11,010 nucleotides of DNA from Temnopleurus reevesii (taxonomy: Eukaryota > Echinodermata > Echinoidea > Temnopleuroida > Temnopleuridae), in NCBI GenBank assembly GCA_036244855.1, contig BQKZ01014192.1:1-11010 (forward strand), written 5' to 3'. Below the pieces are notes generated by a model, which saw nothing but the letters and a program-made list of their open reading frames with translations, did not search any database and was not told the DNA's origin. Below are positions 9,601-11,010 of the stretch, one piece after another. Position 1 is the stretch's first letter, and the number at the start of each line of letters is the position of its first letter. The translations under genes and the position numbers were made by a program.

Positions 9601-11010
9601 CTGAAAATTAATCATAGTTGAAGATATTCCATGAAATTCGTTCAGTCATAAGATAAATAAACAGGGTTCCTGCAGAAATTTAAAACAAAACATTATTCCA
9701 AGAAGTTTCCATTACTTTTCCATGACTTTTAAATGAGTGATCTGCTACTTTCCATAAATTCTGGAAGTTATGATGGCCTCCCCCTCCCCTGACAGCCATC
9801 CATTCCCATCAATATCTTACTCGAAATATGTACATTTATAATCATGAGTATATGGGCTGTTTTCCACTTCCCATGAATAACATTTTCTTTCATATGACAG
9901 AAAAGTTGAAAAAAGACAATGTTTGGCAGATGTAAATTTTAAAGTTTACATTTTCTTTTGAAAAGTTTTCCATTTGTGTGGTGTTTTACCAAATCGTTCT
10001 CAAAGTTATGCATGACTTTAAGAAAGACTAAGTAGCGTGAGACGCCTAAGACTCTCAATCATTCAGTACAAGAACTAACACCAGGCGTGCGTAAAGTCAT
10101 TCTTAAAATTCTTTCATAAATTGGTGAAACAACGCCCGCCCTGATCACATAAACTTGCTGTTTAGCAGATACTGGTAATGACAAAAGGTCTAATAGAATA
10201 GAATATTATGCACTCACCTATAGATTGTATCTTTGAGCTGGTCTAATGCTTGCGAGAGCTGAGAATGGGTTCTGGAGGCATAGATGATCTTGGGTCGGTC
10301 AATGAACAAACCTGTTAGCAATTTATAAATTGTAAATATATAAGAATGTTATTAAAGATTTTGCTGAAGTTAAGTGACTTCTATTTATGTTGCCTAATTG
10401 CATATATGATGAAAGATAGTCTCAATCGTTTGTGACAACAGGTTTTAACTACTAGAAAGTTAATGAAGGAAATCTTGAATGCTAAAACATACATGTGCAG
10501 AATAATTCATGACAAAAATGTGTAAAGACAGCTTCAAAAGAGAACGAAGATAAGAAAATGAATCTTGTTTGCATGTCTCGTTAACTATCATGTCATCCAA
10601 AGTCATAATTTAGGTGATAAGCAAACAAATGTAGATTATCTCTTGATCAACTGGAGGACACATGCTCTCAAACCCCCAACCCCATAAAGTTGCAATATCC
10701 TGATCGCTAGTTTCCTAATAATTAATACCAAGCTCCAGCCTTCGAATCTGACATAATTTTCCCCTGGTCTCCATCTTGATTACCTCCCTCATGATATCTG
10801 CCAAGCTTCAGCTGCCCCCCCCCCCACCTCCATCTACGTTTCCCCAAATCAATTTACATCTTAATACCCACCTTCATCACCACCCTCTCCCCACGATCCG
10901 GCTCCAGCTTTAAGATCAGACATCAGTTGATCCTGGTATGAGGAGCCAGCATTCCCCTGGTCTGCGCCTCCTTTGCTCCCCTTCATACACCTGCCAAGCT
11001 CCTGCTGTGC
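521..11010 (-). CDS. RTEL1: RTEL1-like Fe-S DNA helicase, partial gene of 13 visible exons
   Basis: Joined exons: 11010-10872, 10311-10218, 9600-9519, 8984-8924, 8426-8351, 7406-7322 (or 7141-7057), 6120-6055, 5288-5144, 4766-4728, 4488-4410, 2608-2511, 1687-1629, 680-521. Every junction has AG/GT signals and matching phase, giving 1183 nt (394 codons plus one base) without a stop. Visible motifs are ASRTHSQ (motif Ia), four cysteines in the contexts [22 protein letters not shown] and [14 protein letters not shown] (Walker B/DEAH), [12 protein letters not shown] and GLQKFHDII. These match animal RTEL1 in order. From family knowledge, RTEL1 is a nuclear 5'-3' helicase of the XPD/FANCJ group that takes apart D-loops and telomeric T-loops and uses a 4Fe-4S cluster. 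Walker A and the start lie beyond 11010; helicase domain 2 and the C-terminus lie below 521. Confidence 0.93.
838..1071. mobile_element. 234-bp MITE with 20-bp perfect terminal inverted repeats and ACT target duplication
   Basis: The left end GGGTGACTTCAAGTACGGTG (838-857) is repeated perfectly inverted at 1052-1071, and both sides are flanked by ACT (835-837, 1072-1074). A third, inverted and slightly diverged copy of the terminal sequence lies internally at about 889-920, so the left end alone can fold back. No transposase frame is present. The 3-bp target duplication and GGG termini recall PIF/Harbinger-type elements, but the family is not established. Confidence 0.8.
1074..1628. other. 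intron sequence without recognisable features
   Basis: This is the remainder of the intron between exons l and m. It is AT-rich, with a short (CTTT)n-like stretch near 1244-1260 and no exon, RNA gene or transposon end that I can recognise on either strand. Confidence 0.6.
1629..1687 (-). CDS. RTEL1: RTEL1 exon l
   Basis: 59 nt after a TTCAAATTACCAG acceptor, ending at GTAAGT in phase 0. A|GC gives Ser, followed by [19 protein letters not shown]. The AGLQK..DII string matches vertebrate RTEL1. An unresolved base (N) flanked by a 22-bp duplication lies about 40 nt upstream of its acceptor. Confidence 0.92.
1707..1751. repeat. 22-bp perfect direct repeat around a single N
   Basis: AAGTTCAGAAAAACTTATAG plus AT occurs at 1707-1728 and again at 1730-1751, with the only ambiguous base of the window (N, 1729) exactly between. 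This looks like an assembly join or gap-fill artefact. Confidence 0.85.
1919..2093. mobile_element. pogo/Tigger-like MITE, 175 bp
   Basis: Termini CAGTCTAACCTCGTTATAAC and, inverted, CAGTCAAACCTCGTTATAGA lie between TA dinucleotides (1917-1918, 2094-2095), as expected for Tc1/mariner-pogo insertion. The CTCGTTATA motif or variants recur internally (around 1979, 2039 and 2057-2070), as subterminal transposase-binding arrays often do. No coding capacity. Confidence 0.8.
2511..2608 (-). CDS. RTEL1: RTEL1 exon k
   Basis: 98 nt after a CCTCTTCTAG acceptor, ending at GTAAGT. Its first base T completes Ser (AG|T) with exon j. It encodes [15 protein letters not shown] and then [17 protein letters not shown], leaving one A. 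KPGS-FIFEFF corresponds to KPGSYIFELF in human RTEL1. The intron before it is the longest in the window (1801 nt) and holds most of the mobile DNA. Confidence 0.92.
2709..2780 (-). tRNA. tRNA-like sequence, anticodon position AGT
   Basis: Cloverleaf is readable: acceptor stem TTCTCGG/CCGAGAA, D arm GTCT-AGTGGTA-AGAC, anticodon arm CCTGT-CTAGTCA-TCAGG (last pair T-T), and T arm GTGGG-TTCGATT-CCTAC. A run of six T (2700-2695) follows 8 nt after the discriminator base. The anticodon position reads AGT (Thr), but the body (GGTGGTCTAGTGGT) looks like tRNA-Glu and the first base is not G. It is therefore more likely a tRNA pseudogene or SINE head than a working tRNA. Confidence 0.5.
2834..2901. repeat. 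short hairpin, 23-bp stem with 22-nt loop
   Basis: The left arm 2834-2856 (ATCAATTGAATGA, then TTTTTGTGTT) pairs with 2879-2901, with a single mismatch. Pairing stops sharply at both ends. Size is compatible with a small foldback repeat or a pre-miRNA-like transcript. It sits in the intron between exons j and k, about 50 nt from the tRNA-like sequence. Confidence 0.8.
3093..3348 (+). promoter_or_regulatory. promoter-like motif cluster inside the 1.1-kb element
   Basis: Within 260 bp the plus strand carries a full CRE (TGACGTCA, 3093-3100), an octamer (ATTTGCAT, 3134-3141) and an inverted CCAAT box (ATTGG, 3185-3189). It also has an NRF1 palindrome (TGCGCACGCGCA, 3295-3306), an E-box (CACGTG, 3310-3315) and a YY1-like AAATATGGCG whose ATG is at 3343. 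That ATG opens only 16 codons ([16 protein letters not shown]) before TAA. The set resembles a TATA-less housekeeping promoter. Function is inferred only. Confidence 0.4.
3701..3867. repeat. long foldback (inverted repeat) with GC-rich apex
   Basis: The core 3722-3849 folds on itself: GAAAGTATATTGGAATTATA on the left pairs with TATAATTCCAATATACTTTC on the right, and GATGGGCTAGCA pairs with TGCTAGCCCATC. CTATTTTTCC pairs with GGAAAAATAG, and GGGGC-TTC-GCCCC forms the apex. Weaker pairing (AAATACCCGA with TCGGGATATTT) extends it to 3701-3867. Only a few small mismatches interrupt the stem. Confidence 0.9.
4374..4409. repeat. 20-bp tandem duplication over the exon j splice donor
   Basis: GAAATGATGAACATAC occurs at 4374-4389 and 4394-4409 on plus. 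On minus this places two GTATGT sequences 20 nt apart. Using the distal one would add 20 nt and shift the frame. Confidence 0.85.
4410..4488 (-). CDS. RTEL1: RTEL1 exon j: Arch-domain segment
   Basis: 79 nt after a TTTTCATCCCCAG acceptor, ending at a GTATGT donor with AG left over. It encodes [15 protein letters not shown] and then [14 protein letters not shown]....LP.D..G.TKPGS is the same arrangement as vertebrate RTEL1. A 20-nt tandem duplication of the donor region provides a second GTATGT 20 nt further on. Confidence 0.93.
4491..4742. repeat. tandem duplication of about 126 bp covering exon i donor, intron and exon j acceptor
   Basis: Unit 1 (4491-4615) and unit 2 (4617-4742) align along their length: both begin GGGGAT on plus, share CTCATAAAATAA and AAAATAAAGACT, and end TTGAGAGTGGCAA. 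On the minus strand unit 1 carries an orphan exon end with a strong GTAAGT donor (exon-like 4601-4616). Its would-be acceptor has changed from CCCCAG to CCCCAT. The result is a longer intron with a decoy donor. Confidence 0.8.
4728..4766 (-). CDS. RTEL1: RTEL1 micro-exon i (39 nt)
   Basis: Lies between a TCTTTTGCAG acceptor and a GTGAGT donor, phase 1 at both ends, so it adds exactly 13 residues ([13 protein letters not shown] with the first base from exon h). LATLKK across the next junction aligns with IAKLKM of vertebrate RTEL1. Skipping it keeps frame, so it could be a cassette. Copies of parts of this exon and its intron flank it on both sides. Confidence 0.85.
4896..4929 (-). pseudogene. 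decayed upstream copy of RTEL1 micro-exon i
   Basis: After a good acceptor (ATGTTTTAGCAG) the phase-1 frame reads [12 protein letters not shown], resembling micro-exon i ([14 protein letters not shown]). The intron that follows exon i is also recognisable (TCTTTAT..AATTAT). The donor is missing: AAAATC stands where exon i has AAAAGTGAGTC, and reading on gives a stop at 4838-4840. Similarity is short, so this copy is less certain than the others. Confidence 0.45.
5144..5288 (-). CDS. RTEL1: RTEL1 exon h: Arch-domain start
   Basis: 145 nt after a TTAAATCCTCAG acceptor, ending at GTGAGT in phase 1. It encodes [20 protein letters not shown], then a charged helix-like segment ([14 protein letters not shown]) and a Gly-rich tail [23 protein letters not shown] matches vertebrate RTEL1. 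A decayed copy of the first third lies about 150 nt upstream in transcript sense (5430-5472). Confidence 0.94.
5430..5510 (-). pseudogene. decayed partial copy of RTEL1 exon h with its acceptor
   Basis: Exon-like part 5430-5472 reads VKMCRESA then a TGA stop where exon h has EKMCEESAS. About 31 of 38 bases match the real exon, and similarity continues past the acceptor into intron (GTGTTAA and flanking bases). The acceptor-like TTAATAG is kept. The in-frame stop and loss of similarity after about 45 nt mark it as dead. Confidence 0.65.
5921..5991 (-). mobile_element. decayed 5' fragment of the same SINE family
   Basis: On minus it reads GTGGTTTTGACTTTCGCCTT, then GATTCCCTCTCATGGCATAA, then TTTCCTTCAGCAA. 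This follows the order of the SINE at 222-320 (GTGGTTACACTCTCGCCTAT, AAATCCCATCCATGACATTA, TTTCCTTCAGCAA) with a deletion over the B box. The core is lost soon after TTCAGCAA. The rest of the intron from 5511 to 6054 shows nothing else I can name. Confidence 0.6.
6055..6120 (-). CDS. RTEL1: RTEL1 exon g: DEAH box (motif II)
   Basis: 66 nt, phase 0 at both ends, between TTTTCAATCAG and GTAAGT. It encodes [11 protein letters not shown] and then [15 protein letters not shown] is the Walker B Mg-ATP motif, and SRR and [11 protein letters not shown] across the next junction are shared with vertebrate RTEL1. Confidence 0.96.
6378..6845 (-). mobile_element. 5'-truncated non-LTR retrotransposon, CR1/L2-like 3' end
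   Basis: On minus, a degenerate frame ending at TAG (6589-6587) reads [19 protein letters not shown] and then [13 protein letters not shown]. This is the typical C-terminus of reverse transcriptase ORFs of the CR1/L2/jockey group. Upstream, LRSSTTLQL is in another frame, so at least one frameshift is present. A short 3' UTR follows, ending AGCGCCATATAAATGTTAT and TTATTATTATTAT. It is truncated near 6845 and inactive. Confidence 0.8.
6861..6897. repeat. palindrome plus 17-bp tandem repeat
   Basis: TTGTTTTGGCCAAAACAA (6861-6878) is a perfect 18-bp palindrome. TTTGGCCAAAACAAGA occurs twice with a 17-bp period (6865-6880, 6882-6897). It adjoins the truncated 5' end of the LINE fragment. Confidence 0.8.
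7057..7141 (-). CDS. RTEL1: RTEL1 exon f, copy B: tandem duplicate, probable mutually exclusive exon
   Basis: 85 nt encoding exactly the same 28 residues as copy A, with its own good acceptor (TTCTACTGCACTTTAG) and donor (GTGAGT). The 180-nt intron between the copies is diverged, apart from a 19-nt island (6977-6995 against 7238-7256, one mismatch) at a similar distance downstream of each copy. Splicing A to B shifts the frame and reaches TAA 22 codons later, so the copies cannot both be used productively. Which copy is used, or whether both are, cannot be told from sequence. Confidence 0.85.
7322..7406 (-). CDS. RTEL1: RTEL1 exon f, copy A: fourth Fe-S cysteine
   Basis: 85 nt with a CTCATCTTTCAG acceptor and a GTAAGC donor. 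It completes one codon and then encodes 28 residues, beginning [10 protein letters not shown] and ending [10 protein letters not shown] in phase 0. Cys in VCPYY is the fourth cluster ligand, and [13 protein letters not shown] is a strongly conserved RTEL1 stretch. It is the 5'-proximal of two tandem copies. All four differences from copy B are synonymous. Confidence 0.95.
7545..7648 (+). mobile_element. LINE/SINE 3' tail with (ATT)n
   Basis: TTTTCCTGTCCTGCGCCTTG, then ATCTGGCGCATTAAATGTAC, then (ATT)n from 7622 have the arrangement of a CR1/L2-type 3' UTR end. Only the last 80 or so bases before the microsatellite are recognisable. Confidence 0.5.
7649..7705 (-). mobile_element. second LINE tail, opposite orientation, sharing the (ATT)n
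   Basis: Plus-strand GGTGTTTCTAAGTGCA and GTAAATTAAATTTAAA match, in order, GGTGTTTCTAAGCGCC and CTAAATTAAAT of the LINE tail near 6430-6465. So this is a minus-oriented tail fragment abutting the microsatellite from the other side. Confidence 0.45.
7707..8350. other. intron sequence without recognisable features
   Basis: This is the remainder of the intron between exons e and f. CAGTTCCGTGGACAGTCC and AACTTTTTACAGGGTAGGGC look repeat-like but could not be assigned. No coding similarity was found. Confidence 0.5.
8351..8426 (-). CDS. RTEL1: RTEL1 exon e: Fe-S domain connector
   Basis: 76 nt after an ATTCTTGCAG acceptor, ending at GTGAGT. It encodes [17 protein letters not shown] and then VKLGNVH, with two bases (AA) left at the donor. 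[10 protein letters not shown] matches the ILDIEDLVKSG stretch of vertebrate RTEL1 just before the fourth cysteine. The final AA can join the A at the start of either copy of the next exon to make Lys. Confidence 0.94.
8613..8665 (-). repeat. (AAT)n microsatellite with possible LINE tail
   Basis: (AAT)n runs from 8613 to about 8635, followed on plus by TATGTATTTTATTTAGCCAG. Read on minus, CTGGCTAAATAAAATACATA before (ATT)n looks like another retrotransposon tail, but no more of the element can be recognised. The rest of the 8427-8923 intron is plain AT-rich sequence. Confidence 0.5.
8860..8900 (-). pseudogene. possible decayed half-copy of RTEL1 exon d
   Basis: On minus, ATGTGTCACTATCA followed further on by AAATCTGGA resembles the exon d end ATGTGTCACTTTCA ... 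CAATCTAGA, with about 10 extra bases between, and would read MCHYH beside MCHFH. The similarity is short and lies immediately downstream of the true exon. Chance is not excluded. Confidence 0.3.
8924..8984 (-). CDS. RTEL1: RTEL1 exon d: second and third Fe-S cysteines
   Basis: 61 nt after a CCACCCATAG acceptor, ending at a GTGAGT donor in phase 1. It encodes [20 protein letters not shown]. The two Cys in MCR and MCHF align with the second and third cluster ligands of RTEL1; CHF.NN is a family signature. A possible half-copy of its 3' part lies in the adjacent intron near 8860-8900. Confidence 0.92.
9181..9345. repeat. pyrimidine-rich tract with C15 and T9 runs
   Basis: Plus strand is strongly C/T-rich, with a run of 15 C (9319-9333) and 9 T (9337-9345). 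On the transcribed sense it is purine-rich, so it is not a pyrimidine tract for splicing. Poly-G in RNA or DNA may form unusual structure. The rest of the 8985-9518 intron shows nothing recognisable; the open frames here are composition artefacts. Confidence 0.7.
9519..9600 (-). CDS. RTEL1: RTEL1 exon c: start of Fe-S domain, first cluster cysteine
   Basis: 82 nt between a TTTTCAG acceptor and a GTAAAC donor. It encodes [18 protein letters not shown] followed by LKAESNSAK and ends in phase 0. The Cys in EQMCIHPEV aligns with the first Fe-S ligand of RTEL1 (Cys145 in human). Confidence 0.94.
9670..9760 (+). mobile_element. possible hAT-type repeat end
   Basis: CAGGGTTCCTGCAGAAATTT at 9662-9681 followed by TTTCCATTACTTTTCCATGA resembles the starts of widespread hAT-derived repeats (CAGGGTTCC termini). 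I could not find a matching inverted end, so it is a fragment at best. The remainder of the 9601-10217 intron is unremarkable apart from a weak inverted repeat around 10011-10103. Confidence 0.3.
10218..10311 (-). CDS. RTEL1: RTEL1 exon b: helicase motif Ia
   Basis: 94 nt, starting after an AACAG acceptor and ending at a GTGAG donor. It encodes [20 protein letters not shown] and then [10 protein letters not shown], with split codons at both ends (enters with two bases, leaves with AG). [13 protein letters not shown] is the XPD-family motif Ia and is almost identical to vertebrate RTEL1. The AG left at the donor joins A from the next exon to make Arg. Confidence 0.95.
10312..10721. other. intron sequence without recognisable features
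   Basis: This is the part of the intron between exons a and b that lies outside the decayed exon copy. AT-rich, no repeat ends or coding similarity seen. Confidence 0.6.
10722..10814 (-). pseudogene. decayed copy of RTEL1 exon a inside the next intron
   Basis: Reading the minus strand from 10814 gives [11 protein letters not shown], then [15 protein letters not shown] and a TAA stop. This parallels exon a ([10 protein letters not shown], then [17 protein letters not shown]) with a gap of eight residues (24 nt). It has lost a phase-compatible donor (G|GTATTA would leave the wrong phase). In place of a pyrimidine tract it is preceded by a run of 11 G (poly-C at 10815-10825 on plus). I judge it a non-functional tandem exon copy, though its open frame is notable. 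Confidence 0.65.
10872..11010 (-). CDS. RTEL1: RTEL1 exon a: helicase domain 1 linker, cut by window edge
   Basis: Reading frame is open for 46 codons from the window edge, then one base before a GTGGGT donor (GT at 10871-10870). It begins [11 protein letters not shown] and ends [12 protein letters not shown]. It is rich in Gly, Gln and Ser, and corresponds to the variable segment between Walker A and motif Ia, which in vertebrate RTEL1 carries a similar LSSWGN stretch. The acceptor is not resolved; the exon may run past the edge. A decayed relative of this exon sits about 60 nt away inside the downstream intron. Confidence 0.85.

Noticed and set aside
10011..10103. Inverted ATGACTTTA/TAAAGTCAT with inner ACGCCT/AGGCGT as a MITE
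   Set aside because: Arms are only about 9 bp and poorly paired between; kept only as a note.
1..11010. CRISPR arrays, operons, bacterial promoters or ribosome binding sites
   Set aside because: The spliced exon structure and retrotransposons show this is eukaryotic nuclear DNA; no spaced direct-repeat array is present.

Overview
This window is metazoan nuclear DNA: AT-rich, intron-dominated and scattered with SINE, LINE and MITE-type repeats. It is spanned by one protein-coding gene on the minus strand. Thirteen exons can be joined with consistent splice phases into about 394 codons of RTEL1 (regulator of telomere elongation helicase 1), an XPD-family iron-sulfur DNA helicase. Both ends of the gene lie outside the window. 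The repeats (a tRNA-headed SINE with a core containing TTCCTTCAGCAAG, and CR1/L2-like LINE 3' ends) together with the protein sequence suggest an invertebrate deuterostome, most likely an echinoderm. That assignment rests on memory of such genomes, not on a search.

Layout, following transcription from high to low coordinates: helicase domain 1 linker (10872-11010, cut by the window edge); motif Ia exon (10218-10311); Fe-S domain exons (9519-9600, 8924-8984, 8351-8426, and the fourth-cysteine exon present twice at 7322-7406 and 7057-7141); DEAH-box exon (6055-6120); Arch-domain and following exons (5144-5288, 4728-4766, 4410-4488, 2511-2608, 1629-1687, 521-680). All four Fe-S cysteines and the DEAH box are present.

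The most interesting feature is repeated local duplication of RTEL1 exons. One 85-nt exon is present as two apparently intact copies 180 nt apart. They differ at four bases, all synonymous, while the flanking intron has largely diverged. Splice phases require exactly one copy per mRNA: using both, or neither, gives a frameshift and an early stop. Three other exons have decayed copies in adjacent introns (10722-10814, 5430-5510, and two partial copies around 4601-4616 and 4896-4929), and a fifth case near 8860-8900 is possible.

The introns also hold a 5'-complete tRNA-SINE ending close to a splice donor (222-511), a second SINE fragment (5921-5991), a 5'-truncated LINE end (6378-6845), shorter LINE/SINE tails, a 234-bp MITE with a 3-bp target duplication (838-1071), a pogo/Tigger-like MITE (1919-2093), a tRNA-like gene (2709-2780), a 23-bp-stem hairpin (2834-2901), and a 1.1-kb element bounded by inverted repeats (3026-4153). 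That element contains a 128-bp near-perfect foldback and a plus-strand cluster of promoter-like motifs.
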